DNA of 64,000 nt, taken from Congeria kusceri (taxonomy: Eukaryota > Mollusca > Bivalvia > Myida > Dreissenidae). The notes beneath the pieces were generated by a model, which searched no databases, was not told the DNA's origin, and saw only the letters and a list, made by a program, of their open reading frames with translations. Position 1 is the first letter of the stretch; every line of letters starts with the position of its first letter. This document shows, piece after piece, positions 31,852 to 43,611 of this stretch. The translations under genes were made by a program, and so were the position numbers. The stretch lies in NCBI GenBank assembly GCA_027627225.1, contig CM051028.1:15347201-15411200 (forward strand). The letters run 5' to 3'.

Positions 31852-33645
31852 TACGTCATAGCGTTCAGGGACTTACATTTCATATGCAGCTTACATGGGG
31901 GTAGGGTAGGCAGTTTATAAATTACATGGACTGGTATTGTCTGAAAGGACTTTTTTAAGATTATTTAATTCTGAATTCTTGTTATTGAGTAAATTGAAAA
32001 TTAATGTATTAAATTTGAATTTTGTTAGAAGTATTTTAAACATGTTTTGAACTCTTGGCAAAGTCATAGTGTTGTAAGACGAATTATGTTAAACTTGGTT
32101 CACTGATACGTCATTTAGACAAGGCCTGTATTGTACATGTATTTAATAGGATTGCTTTCATAGAAAAGTAATCACTTTTACTGTACATGGTTTCCCAGGA
32201 AATATAACAAAATATTTGACACATTACATTATGTTGTTGATTTTTATAGGCTGTTCAAAGTGTACATGCGGTCAATCAGGAAAGCGACAGTTTGTCAATC
32301 TTATGCAAAGAAATCAGACAATGCTGCATTGTTAAATCCGCTAATGTTTATACTGTCTGATTTGTTTCATGAACATTATTTTATGAAACAAAATAAACAG
32401 ACAGTGACTATACAGTACCCTTTGGCATTTGCTAGTCTGATACAGTTTGAATTTAGCCGTACAAACCTAAACTATTCCTCATTCCCTGTATTTGGGAATG
32501 CTTTATGTTCAGTTTCCTGGGCCTGTTCAGTGATTTTGTGTGAATTTTTAATGCATGGTGATATGCAATTTTACTGAAGTGTAGTTAGTTTTCGAAATTG
32601 ATCTTTGTTTGTTTTGTACAATTGTGTGTGTTTGTGTTTTGTTTATGTTTTTGCTGCTTGGGAGAAATACTAGAGCTAGATAATGACAAGGTGCCTTAGT
32701 TTAATTTACACTTTTATGAATACACTGACTAACTAAATATTGATTTCTTCCTATGTATAAGTGTATGGAGGCTATAAATTAAATCTAATTATGTGAAATA
32801 TTGTGGTGGATGTATGTCACTAAAAATATGCTGCATTTTAAGGACATTTTAACATTTGGTCTACAAAAAAAATTGAATATGTGAATTTTGTTTGAATGTA
32901 TATTTCACTAAATTTGTAACGTACGTGTTGGATTTTGTCACATGGACATTGTAATGTGATGAATTTGCATCGTATTTATTATGAAAAATGTTGTTATGCA
33001 CTGAAATTATTTCATAATGTGGATTACATAGATTAGTTAGTCAGTAAGGAATTGTCTTTGTTTGACAATGACTTTGTATGTGCGTGGTTAATGTTTATCC
33101 TTCTTTTTATTACAAAAACGTAAATTTCTTCAGTGGAGCATAATTTGTATGTTTTACTAATTATGACATTACGTGCGATTCCTCCCCATAAAAAGTCATG
33201 TTGACATTGTCATAATAGTTGAGCTAACTCCAACTTAAGAATAGATAATAGCTGTTAAACGTTGCAGTGTCATTGAGAAATAATTTCGCACCGTTTGCGA
33301 GTGATTAAGGTGGATTTTATTTGTATAAGAAAATATATGGCATTGTTAAACCAGTTCAACAGATTAGTAGCTTTTGGTTTGTTTATTAATATTTTAATTT
33401 CAGTTCTTACATCAATTTTGATAATGGCTATGAAGAAATTTTCACAATATGCTATGCTGTATGTACATATTTGAAGTGATTTCAAGGTAAATGTACAAAG
33501 ATTGTTCAATTTTGTGAATATAGCTTGTGACTTCAACATCTGTTTTAATTAAACCATTCTGAGTAATTGATCACTGATTCATATTTTTAATGTAAAGTTT
33601 TATTTTCTCATTAAACTGTGAGAATAAATGTTCATTCCTGTACAA
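31852..33645 (+). other. Probable long 3' UTR of TMED10
   Basis: Follows the stop codon without any repeat element. An AATAAA at 33623-33628 followed about 15-20 bp later by an A-run (from 33643) is a convincing cleavage/polyadenylation site. Earlier sites such as the AATAAA near 32390 could give shorter transcripts. The 105-aa ORF at 32260-32577 has no protein character. Confidence 0.5.
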
Positions 33646-34160
33646 AAAAAAAAGGCTTTAACTTAAATAATATTCACATAATTACTGTGTGAATCAATAA
33701 ATTCATGTAAAAACAGTGTTGTTTGTTTTCTATGTACGAGTATATGTTTATAAGTGAAAAGAAAGTGTATAAAATGTGCTCTGCGTTTGCATGTAAATTG
33801 TATCATGATTGTATGAATGATGATAGCTCGCTGTTGTCTGAGGATGAGTGCCCACCTTTGTGCAGTCAGCCTTGGAAATGACACCAATGTAAACTTAAGT
33901 AAACCCGTATCAAGCATTGAGAATTGCTAGTTCTAAATTCTACTGTGGAGGTTAACTTGGAAATTATATTAAAACCAACAAAGCTGGCAACTAGCCTCTT
34001 TCCATGCATTTATAACTAATAAGATTGACCAGTAAGTTGGTGAGTCATCAAATTGTCAGATTGCCCGCCTCAACATTAACAAACAAGAAGTGATTGTTAC
34101 GTTGATTGACACAAAGCTGACTTCATACAGAGGAGATCTCCAACAGTCTAGTGCTTCTGA
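33646..34160. other. Intergenic, nothing recognised
   Basis: AT-rich sequence between the TMED10 poly(A) site and the next element; short minus-strand ORFs only. Confidence 0.35.
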
Positions 34161-34624
34161 AACAAGAGCTGTTTCAGGACAGCACGCTCGACTATTCAAA
34201 CTGCTTTGTCAGAGTTATGGGACTTTGTCAGTACAAACAAAGGGCATAATTCTGCTAAAACGCTGGTCACAGTTATGGGCCTTAGCCAGTGACCTTACAT
34301 AATGACCCAGAGACATGTGTGAAGTTTTAATTGAATATCTGTAGTATAGAGATGTGAAGTAGTTGCACGCAAACTTGAACCTGATTTTATAAGTACAAAA
34401 AGAGGCATAATTCTGCTAAATTGCAGGTCAGAGTTATGGGCCTTGGTCAGGGACCTCACATAATGACCCCGAAGATATGTGCGAAATTTCAAAAAAATAT
34501 ATGTAGTAGTTACAGAGATATGCACGTGTTGCACGCAAACCTTAACCAGAGCACTAAGCCGACGCCAACTAACGAGGGATAGTATAGCTCGGACTCAGAC
34601 TATTCTGAGAATAGTCGAGCTAAA
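34161..34624 (+). mobile_element. Short Helentron-like element, copy 3 (two array units)
   Basis: Head AACAAGAGCTGTTTCAGGAC then AGCACGCTCGACTATTC, with the hairpin GCTGT...ACAGC, and end GAGAATAGTCGAGCTAAAT. Inside are two ~190-bp units containing 'gagttatgggccttggtcag' and 'aatgacccagagacatgtgt'. Same architecture as copies 1 and 2 but with unrelated unit sequence, which shows that the ends are shared and the arrays vary. Confidence 0.7.
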
Positions 34625-34951
34625 TACTAAGCGAGTAATACCATTGTTAAAGAAACCGCTTCGGCCCGAATACTAATACCACCCATTTTGTTGGAATAAC
34701 ATTGAATAATGGATTAATTTGTAGTACTAAATGATAATGTAAATTGTATATATCGGTAGTAAAGTTTTAACGGGGTTGATTTTTTGGAATTCATAAACTA
34801 ATTATTGTTTTATTACCATCTCGGTTCTATATAAATGTACTGGTGTTTTGACAAACTTGCCAATCGCATGTTATATACACCTCAGAAGGTGTACGATCCT
34901 ATAAAACCCAGGTCTAGTTAGTACTCCGGCCTGGTCATTGACACTGAAAAA

Positions 34952-35585
34952 AACAAGAGCTGTTTGTATTACAGTTATGCCCCCTCTAGGTTAAAAGCAA
35001 TCTTTAAAATATGTTGAATGAAAAATGTTGGACACAGAGTGTGTAAACTGCTAAAAACGCCAATTTTATATCAATCAAGGGCCATAAATCTGCAGTTCCT
35101 GTGGTGATTTGGTAAAATGTTGAATTGGGCAAAGATATTACAACCTTAAATATTTTCATAAAGTTTGATAAAGATCATATTAAAACTGTTGGACTTAGAG
35201 AAAATTCAAGGGTCATAAACTCCACCGTTCCTAGGTCGATTTGGTTGATTATCGAACTTGACCAAGATATTATGGTCACAAAGATTTTCACCAAGTTTGA
35301 AGATCGGATAAAACTGTTGGACTTAACGGAGCAGAAACGGCTAAAATGGCTAATTTTAGATAATTCAAGGGCCATAACTCCACAGTTCCTGGGACAATTT
35401 GACTGATAATGATTATCGAACTTGATCGCGATATTTTGTGCACAAACATGTTCATGAAGTTTGGTTAAGATCGGATGAAAACTGTTGGACTCAGAGAGCG
35501 AAAACGAATGTGGTTACCGACCGACCGACATTAGCAAGCCAAAACTAGTATACCCCGCCATCTTGAAAGGGGGGGGGGGGGCAAA
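34952..35585 (+). mobile_element. Array element with AACAAGAGCTGT head, ~150-bp units
   Basis: Starts AAACAAGAGCTGTTTGTATT, then three to four units with 'ttcaagggccataactccac', 'aacttgaccaagatattatg' and 'aaactgttggacttagagag', and ends near 'taccccgccatcttgaaagg' with a run of 12-14 G at about 35569-35581. The ORF 35125-35406 simply reads through the units. Confidence 0.7.
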
Positions 35586-36421
35586 ATAAGTTCAAATACC
35601 AAACATACAACATTGTTGATTATTTATAGTAAAGATAATATTGAATATAAACGTGTACATGGGTAGTGATTACCTATTGTACTGAAATATTGGAATTAAT
35701 AATGTATTGTATACTATACATTTGTATACCATCAACAACGTTGTATGTGCGAACTGACTCGCGAAACACTGTCCATGACTCATCAGGAACAGATTTGACC
35801 ATACGACGAGATTTGATTCACAATACTCGGACTTAATTGTTTGACGAGCGTTTAAAAATAAGCGTATACCCGTACATGTACTGTCAACGATGTTTGTCGG
35901 AGTATACCTAAGTAGTAGGCGTGGTTATAAATTCCATGGCGTATCGTCAATTGTTCAGCAACTGCCTACTCCAATGTATACCACGGGCCTGCTTGTGCCC
36001 TCTTTCGCTGTAACCCTCACAGCACGCGCAGAAGGCAGAAACGGGAGTGCCAGCATTGTCTTACATTTACTCCATGTCGTCTGTGGTACGATTCAGATTA
36101 ATTTGTAGTCTATGTCGTCAGGAACGTTCTCGGCTGTCGCTATGGCCTTTTCAGTTTTGGCTTAGCCTACATTTCCTTTCGCAGTCTGACGAGCCTAAAA
36201 CATATATTTTATTTGCATTACCATGATCCATGTAAAAGATGTCGAGTGTCCGTGTACAGTTCACGTCATTTACTGGAATATTTAAATGGCCTCGTAATCA
36301 TGTTCACACTATGCAATAATCGAGTGACCATAAAGTATCACTTGGTAACGTTTCAATTCGGCAGTTATCAGTCGAACCGGTACACCGCCAAGTGCGTCAA
36401 TCAAGCACCCTGTAAACAAAC
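35586..36421. promoter_or_regulatory. Upstream region of the microprotein genes
   Basis: The last part presumably contains the promoter and 5' UTR of the gene starting at 36422. No core element can be assigned. The 72-aa ORF at 35890-36108 is not supported by any feature. Confidence 0.3.
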
Positions 36422-36631
36422 ATGGCGACCAGGGTCGGCGTGGATGTAGGCGTAAGGGTAGAGACCAGCAGCATTGGAACAAAAAGTGCGATTGTATTTG
36501 TTGGTGTTTCGTTTTTACTCGGCGTTGTCGTGGGTTATGCACTCAAAGGACTTAGAATTGCCTACTTGAAAAAGAAACATGAATTTTTAAAGAGACAGAT
36601 TAAAAAGACAGAAAAGGCATTATTGGAGTGA
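36422..36631 (+). CDS. 69-aa mitoregulin-like single-pass mitochondrial microprotein
   Basis: The start context aaacATGG is strong. Residues 1-21 are a polar N-terminus, 22-41 one membrane segment (SAIVFVGVSFLLGVVVGYAL), and 42-69 a highly basic amphipathic helix. The tail follows the spacing LRxxYLxx(K/R)xxxLxxx(I/L)xxTxKxL. Human mitoregulin, an inner-membrane microprotein that affects respiratory supercomplexes and fatty-acid oxidation, has a membrane segment of the same size ending in GW/GY, followed by a basic helix with the same spaced residues. Homology is therefore inferred by topology plus about a dozen aligned positions. The length is slightly above the 56-aa vertebrate form. A consensus donor CAG|GTAGTT lies 8 bp after the stop (36639), suggesting a spliced 3' UTR or a transcript continuing to the ORF at 36904. 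Confidence 0.7.
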   Translation: MATRVGVDVGVRVETSSIGTKSAIVFVGVSFLLGVVVGYALKGLRIAYLKKKHEFLKRQIKKTEKALLE

Positions 36632-36903
36632 ACCTCAGGTAGTTGTGTTTGTTTCATTGTGTATGCTAAATGGTTAATCGATTAAAATAAAATTAAGTTT
36701 TATTTGCGCATAAGTTTATTAACATTGCGTGAAAAGCATACATTTGTCTTGAGTTATTGATATTTAAACTTACATAAGAACGCTACTCCAGTCACATGTA
36801 AACAAACGTGTGTATGAAAACATGCCATTGGGGTTATTTCCCTTAGATATTTTGATACATGAATCACCGTCAATACATGCATAACATCTAGATTAATAGG
36901 AAA

Positions 36904-37065
36904 ATGTCGGATATTATTGACATTGAAATAGGAAAGAATGGGTTGGAGGTGGAAGCAAGTGGGACGGTGATATTAGTGATCGCTGGACTGGCATTTGTAT
37001 CAGGACTCGCTATAGGCGGCTTCATAGGATACAAGGCTGGATCTAAACTGGGGAAGAACGATTAG
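36904..37065 (+). CDS. 53-aa glycine-rich single-pass membrane microprotein
   Basis: ATG in a good context (gaaaATGT, purine at -3) opens a 53-codon frame ending TAG at 37063. Residues 1-20 are acidic (MSDIIDIEIGKNGLEVEASG), and 21-43 form a membrane segment with small-residue spacing (AGLAFVSGLAIGGFIGYKAG) suited to helix packing. The tail is short and basic (GSKLGKND). It resembles the neighbouring 69-aa protein in layout (VE-(T/A)-S before the membrane segment, G-x-x-x-G pattern, GY near its end), so the two may be tandem paralogues or parts of one bicistronic transcript; the gap is 272 bp. The frame is too short for usual ORF thresholds. Function unknown; a mitochondrial location is inference. 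Confidence 0.55.
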   Translation: MSDIIDIEIGKNGLEVEASGTVILVIAGLAFVSGLAIGGFIGYKAGSKLGKND

Positions 37066-37130
37066 GTAAATAAATAATATAGGAAGTCACATGGGTGGTA
37101 AATAAATAATATAGGAAGTCACATGGGTGG
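37065..37130. repeat. 32-bp tandem duplication
   Basis: 'ggtaaataaataatatagga' plus 'agtcacatgggt' occurs twice in tandem, beginning at the last base of the preceding stop codon. Confidence 0.95.
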
Positions 37131-37608
37131 TGTGTATCTTTTAAGGGTTTAGACACATCATTGTTTTACCTATTAACTATAGTATTCACCCACTGTTTAA
37201 ACTTAATGAATGCTCGACATTGCCTTCTTTTTAACGGTTTTTAAATTTTAATTTCTGTAAAGTACCCTTGAGGATGATGTACTTCCATCATTGATGACCA
37301 TGCCAATACAGTATGGGTATGTAAACCGGTTACAAGTATTTAGCTGCTGAAACAATGTATACTGCCTTTATTGTACTATATTTGTTTTGTTTTTTAATTC
37401 ATTCAATGCTGTCAATTTCAAACATGCATGTACTTGTACGCGATATATCATTAAAAAGACAAGGGCGTAGATCTTCCTAGTCTGAATTCGAGCATACTCA
37501 CCGTTAAACTTGACTGACGTTAATTTTGATTATTTATTTTTCTGAAATTGATTGAGTAATAGTTATAGCACACTTTGACCGACATATGTTAGTTATTTTA
37601 CGAGCCCA
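37131..37608. other. Possible 3' UTR and intergenic, nothing recognised
   Basis: AT-rich, no clear poly(A) signal at a convincing position. Confidence 0.3.
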
Positions 37609-38068
37609 CAGGGCGAGATGAACCATTTTTACCAATCACATCGCAACTTTCTACGACGCAGATCCCAATGGGCAGTTCCTAGACGTCAGGTAATGTCTGA
37701 CAGGGCGAGATTAACCATTTTTACCAATCACATCGCAACTTTCTACGACGCAGATCCCAATGGGCAGTTCCTAGACTTCAGGTAATGTCTGACAGGGCGA
37801 GATGAACCATTTTTACCAATCACATCGCAACTTTCTACGACGCAGATCCCAATGGGCAGTTCCTAGACGTCAGGTAATGTCTGACAGGGCGAGATTAACC
37901 ATTTTTACCAATCACATCGCAACTTTCTACGACGCAGATCCCAATGGGCAGTTCCTAGACGTCAGGTAATGTCTGACAGGGCGAGATGAACCATTTTTAC
38001 CAATCACATCGCAACTTTCTACGACGCAGATCCCAATGGGCAGTTCCTAGACGTCAGGTAATGTCTGA
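37609..38068. repeat. 92-bp tandem repeat, five nearly identical units in alternating types
   Basis: Units start with CAGGGCGAGAT at 37609, 37701, 37793, 37885 and 37977, exactly 92 bp apart. Units 1, 3 and 5 read GATGAACC; units 2 and 4 read GATTAACC, so the array grew by copying a 184-bp dimer. Unit 2 alone has 'gacttcagg' instead of 'gacgtcagg'. GC content is well above the surroundings. There is no ORF through it. Confidence 0.97.
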
Positions 38069-40000
38069 CATGCTTGACATGCGTGTCTTTTCCAAATTTA
38101 GCTCTGTCGCAATGTTTCCACTCAGTGCAATCGTTCAGTGCAATAAGTAGCGTGCGTTTAAATTACAACTAAATTTAATATACTCCACGCTACTTATTGC
38201 ATGGTAAGCTGCATATAAGGCCCCACCCACCATTTACCGATCTGATATCACAACTATTGAATACCGGAAAACAATGACAACTCTCTGAAATATGGTATAA
38301 ATTGTATTGTCACTTGACCCAAAACAGTCCGCATAAGATTTGTAAAAAAAACGTGCTTTTATAACATCCGTGGATATGATGAGATGCTATATCAACGATG
38401 TGATGGTGCTGAAAACAATCATAAGTATTTTAGAAGCTTTTAGCACTTTCCACGTTCACCTATGGTTAACGAATTGAACGCACGTGCGTATGTGAGTATA
38501 TTGTATGTCTTGTTACGCCACTGCAAGACGATGGCCTATTTATAGAAGTTTGTATCCGTGACGGCACATAAGTGGATTATTTTATTGTCATGTCACTCAT
38601 AAGAGGCAAGTGAATATCTGTAAAGCTATACGAGTGGGCCGTACAGCGAAAAGCTTAAAGTTTATTAACTTTATTTGGACTTTATTACTAGCGGCAAAGA
38701 GAAAGATACGATGGTGACGAGTTGAGTTGTTTATGCATTTTAAAGTCGTATAAAAAAAACTACGCGTATACAGTAGAAGATAACGCAATTCAATAACCAC
38801 GCTTGTGACGGTGGTATTCGGCTCATGGGCATCTACAAGAAATGACTAGTGTGATAAGTTTAGTGAACTTGCACAAAATGATTTCGACAGTTAAAATGTT
38901 GCAGTTCATTTTCAGTAGCCACTGGATATGTTTGCAACTGATAACGCTTACTATAGTCTTAAAGTGACGCGGTGTATATGGTCACCGTCTACGTTACTTT
39001 TATAATGAATGGATGGGCACGGCATACTTATGGACAAGGAAAGCAGAGTGCAGTGCAAGAAAATGTTAATTTCTCTGGGGTTTCATCATAATATAACAAA
39101 TAATTTTATTTCTACGGAAGGCAGTGGGTATCGCTTCTAAATATTCTTACAATATATTTTCTGAAATTCGTCCCTCATCATAGACGACGTGAAAAAGTGT
39201 CCATGTCTTTTATTCATGAAGTGAATGTTCAGATATATATTCAGATTTTATCTTCCATTTTGGCTATAATTGGTGTGATTGAAGCTCTGTCATCTTGTCA
39301 TTGTGTTTTTGTTAAAAAAAAAATACGTCTGAAACTCGTGGTTTTTTATCATAGAGTATATGGCTTGTGAAATATTTGATTTCAAATACAGGTATACCTC
39401 GCCTTTTCAACGACTTTTTTCCACGAGGTATACTGTGCATTCCAATGTTATTTCAGCAGTCTGCGGTGACCATATGCGCCGTGAGTGAGCTCCAGCTTAA
39501 AACCAAAACTAAGTCGTATCTTCAAATTCATAAACACGAAGGCACATGTTTTACCATAATTTACATTACAACGTATTAATCATTCCATGATTGTTATATG
39601 TTCAGTCCTTTGCGAATCTTCCCAAATCATGCGTACTACGTTTTGTTCAAAAAGTAAAACTGATTCTGATTTGAATGACAATGTTTTGGATATCCGAAAA
39701 TATTAAAATATCTCATTACTTGAACATTTACGGGTGCTTAACTTCTTTAAAAAAAAACTTGTTTTTGATACTCCATCCATGGACATTGTAGTATTGCAAC
39801 AACTAATTCCTCCCGGTAGTGCGTCTGTTTGTGGAATATATTTCTCGTATAATGTTGTTTTAAACTGTCGCGACTGTGCGTTTCTCATTCTGCGTATAAG
39901 ACTTTGTATACCGGTATTTAGAGGATTTTATTAAATGTTAAAACTGTTATGCAATTCCAACCGAAACACCAGTTAAGGAACTCCTAATTACTCTAAACAA
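38069..40000. other. Intergenic, nothing recognised
   Basis: Nearly 2 kb of AT-rich sequence without splice-bounded frames. An inverted 'cactccacgctacttattgca' / 'tgcaataagtagcgtgcg' pair at about 38140-38202 could form a hairpin; its role is unknown. Confidence 0.35.
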
Positions 40001-41510
40001 GAAATGTCTTTAAAAAAGACATTAGGCGTTGAAATTAATATTGAGATATCATTAAAAAAGTTACCTAAACATAACTAAGGGTCAAACTGACGGTTACGCG
40101 ACTTCTCAGACCGCAGATTTTTTGGTCGCCACCTTTATTTGGAAACTTGTTGGACCTCAGGTTTTTCGGACACCATAAGAAAACTTCTCGGACCCAACCG
40201 TTTATTTGAGATACATTTATTAATTTGAAAATAAATAAAATTATTATTAATATCTGTACCGTGAATAAGCCGATCATAGAGCTCCATGTTTTCACCAGTG
40301 ATACATGAATAACCACAATAATTTACGCAAACATAATTGTTATGGACAGTTATCTCAATTTGTCAAGCCAGTTTAACAAGTAAACTATGTAAGAAAATAA
40401 TTTCGGGAATGAATTAAAATTACTATGTATCAGACGAGTCTGTATAGTTATTTAAAGTGCCGGTAATATACCATACATTCATCTTTAAGTTAAAAGTTAT
40501 CTAATATATTCACGATTGGAAGTCAAATAAGCATTTATACTCTGTATCCCAATAAAAAGAAATATTCAGGGAACAATCAGCGATTTTTGAAATATGTAGA
40601 CTTTATTTTTGATAACACAAACATAAGCATTCCTTAGACTATGACGATTTTAAATTATATTCGGTAGGGATTTGATATATCAAGGGTTCCTGTGTATAAT
40701 TAGTATTGCAAATTGTGTATTCATGCTACGCGAATAACAATTCGACGTATTCCAAATCTTCTTTCATAACATTTTGTTTATAAACAAGTGTAGCATCTTT
40801 TTACAAATTGAATAACATCTACTAGATAAGTTGATAGAAAGTGCAATGATAAATAATTCTTACTAAATCGTAACCACAGTTTAAATTCAAATTAACAATA
40901 AGTTTATAAATATAAATTCACCATTTATTGAAATTTTTAGGTTTATGATTCTCGTAACGATACTTGATGCATGTATGAGTATACTAGCACAGCTATACAA
41001 CGGTTGCTAGCTACGCGCGCTATTTTTAGAATGGCACTACTGTTTCTGGAATGTGTTGAACTCGCTAGAATCACTGGGATACATGGAACGGCAACTCTGT
41101 GAATGAGATTTATGAATGGAAACATTGCACAATAGCTATTTATAGAGCGTACCGCTTATATAAATGTAGGCTAAACAAAATAGTTATTTCGTTATGTGAT
41201 TGAATATAGCATTCTGTATATGGCATACATTGAGAAAATACTTTCATAATTAGGCTCAGTTCTAGAGTGTATGTCGAGGATATGTTTATAACTTTATTTT
41301 AACTGCTTATGTTAACGATTATGTAAATTTTAATCCCCTAAAGTATGCAACACTAATTGGTAGACATTAAACGATTGTTGTAAGTTTGCATTACCTAAAA
41401 TTAGAAAATTTGCCCAATTCTGTTGGCATTCAATTTCCCCGCTGCATAATTATCGCAAGAAATCAAGGTCAAGAGCGATCTTAGACAGCTACGCCGAAAA
41501 ACAGTAGCCC
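40001..41510. mobile_element. ~1.5-kb non-coding dispersed repeat, copy 1
   Basis: Shares with 62342-63745 the start 'aagaaatgtctttaaaaaag' and 'gacttctcagacc', the middle 'attcatgctacgcgaataac'-type text and 'ccatttattgaaatt', and the end 'agaaaatttgcccaattct', 'ctgcataattatcgcaagaa', 'ttagacagctacgccgaaaa'. No ORF over 85 codons in either copy. Ends were defined by where similarity between the two copies starts and stops. Confidence 0.75.
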
Positions 41511-41930
41511 GGGCTATATTTAAGGCCAATTACCAATTGAATACAATTGAATACAATTGACTATACAATTCTCAAGCCTTTCTGTTTGTCCAATGATAGA
41601 AAGTACATAGATTGGATTATGCAATTAGTCCCTCTGTCTGTTTGTCTGCTATTAATTACGAAATATTTATAAATAATATTAATGAAATAATAATAATAAT
41701 GAAAGATAAATTGAATTGACTGATTTCACGTGTTGTTGTTGACTTTTTCCACAATTGAAATATAAAACCATAATTTGTCAACTCAATCCTTGATGGACAA
41801 GTATGTACTGGTCGATTCCCTACGCGGCAAAAAGAAAACAACCAAAAAGGAAACAAACAAACAATAAAAATAACGTTATATCTGTAATGTAGCCATCAAC
41901 AATTCAAAACCATAATGTATATTGTTTCAG
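41511..41930. other. Non-coding upstream of an orphan exon
   Basis: Contains 'caattgaatacaattgaata' short repeats at about 41535-41565. The last 30 bases have an acceptable 3' splice-site tract. Confidence 0.3.
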
Positions 41931-42111
41931 GTCTGGCGCCAAACAAGGGGGGCAACTGATCCTGTACTCGATTTTGAAGAATTCTCATACACGGCGAGTC
42001 ACAACAGCGGCAAATACAACACCTTTGGCAAATCATGACATAAAGACTGCACAGCCCAACTTAAGCATGGACATCCACAGACGGAGGTACTCGCCATACC
42101 CGTTTAAATAA
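41931..42111 (+). CDS. Candidate terminal exon, gene unidentified
   Basis: A consensus acceptor (tgtatattgtttcag, ending 41930) precedes a stretch with higher GC content that is open in two frames. The frame beginning at 41932 runs 59 codons (SGAKQGGQLILYSILKNSHT ... NLSMDIHRRRYSPYPFK) to TAA at 42109. The frame beginning at 41931 runs 35 codons (VWRQTRGATDPVLDFEEFSY ...) to TGA at 42036. Which one is used, if either, depends on the upstream exon, which is not visible. It might also be a 3' exon of the microprotein transcript 5 kb upstream or part of a non-coding RNA. The family is not recognised. Confidence 0.35.
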
Positions 42112-42364
42112 CTGTGTATTTTTGTGATACTCATTACATGTGTATTATAAACTTGTATACATGCACTAATATTTTAAACGTGTTTTGCTTGTTGTTTTTC
42201 TAAAATTACTTATTTTAAGTTCTGTACATTACATTTATGCATATTGAAAGCATTGCACGTACTTTTGTTATAATTTAAACCTTATTGTTAAAGATGCACT
42301 TTTTACAGTAAAATATCATATAAATGTGTTGGTTTATAGTGTGGTTGTGAATGTGAAAGTAATT

Positions 42365-42612
42365 GATGCGTGGCGTGGGAAACCGGGCTTAATGCATCTT
42401 CGTAAAGTGTCGTCCTGGGTCTGCACAGGCTAATCCAGGACGACACTTTACGCTTTTATGGTATTTTCTGTTTCAAGGAAGTCTCTTCTAAACATACATC
42501 CACTGTAGGCGGAAAGTGTCGTCCCGGATTAGCCCCTGTCGACTGCACAGGCTAATCGTGGACGACGCTTTACGCACGTGATTCAGCCCGATTTTCCCAC
42601 GACACGCCTCAA
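42365..42612. mobile_element. Dreissenid-type MITE, copy 4
   Basis: Begins GCGTGGCGTGGGAAACCGGG and ends CGATTTTCCCACGACACGCC. It has the typical internal blocks, with one side of the central palindrome shortened ('gtcgtcctgggtctgcacag'). Confidence 0.85.
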
Positions 42613-43611
42613 TTGTAATGTCAACAGCACGCAAACGTATACCTCAGGGAATCACGTCACATCTGTTTTACTGGCACTTGGTGTCCACAACCAACGTTTG
42701 TCTTTATTGTATGTTATATACAGACATTCGTGTCCAATATTTAAACTACTACAGGCAGTGTGGTACTTGGAAGAAATGACTTTACAAGCAGTTTGCCAAG
42801 CAAGTTTTTCAGTATGTAACCACTGACAGATTTTGTTCGTAAGATAAAATGAAGGGCTAGGAAATTTGATTATGTTACACATAGTAATTTCAAGTTCTTT
42901 TGCGTTATAAGATAAAATATTATTTATTTTTGCTCCGTTATGTATCTTCGTAGTTAAACATAAAAGCCAACGCACACACGGACGCAGGCGTTCACACACG
43001 AACACGTACATGCACATGCGTGAAAAGGCTATATCAAGACTAATATATCATGACTTCTATTACTCATAATCGTCGTTCTTATTGAAGACCTACTGCATGA
43101 ACATTGGCTGGTAAGGTTAAATAAACAGGAGGCACACTGTGACCTATAATGCCCATTTGTATGCTAAGAATTCCAAGGAGAATACTAACTATAAGTTACA
43201 AAGTCGATAACTGAATATAGAACATCCCCATTTGGAGCAATAATAAATATCAGAGTCTGGGACGAGAGTTATTTTTCTGAGAGGAATTCATGATTATGAA
43301 ATTAGTTAGACCCGGTTTAAAGACTTTCGCAACCAAAAGAAAATAATTGGGTTAATTTCTCCTTTTGCTTCATTTTTTCTTTATTGTATATAGGTTACAA
43401 TATACTAATTTCATCTCTAATGTCCATTAAAATAAATTGTTTTTATATTAAAAGTTCATGAAGCATATTTAATAATCAAAAACACACTTATGCAATGATT
43501 TTCCAAACAAATCAGTTCAGAAATGATCCATTAAATATCTCCATGCTATTTTGGTAATTGATACGGTGTTTATGTAAACCATGTTAAAACGATTCAGGAA
43601 AAATGCTACCT
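42613..43611. other. Intergenic, nothing recognised
   Basis: The opposed ORFs at 42578-42826 and 42652-43017 lack any supporting feature. A CA-rich patch occurs at about 42970-43020. Confidence 0.35.

Noticed and set aside
35890..36108. 72-aa ORF upstream of the microprotein gene
   Set aside because: No domain, poor start context, composition like chance translation.
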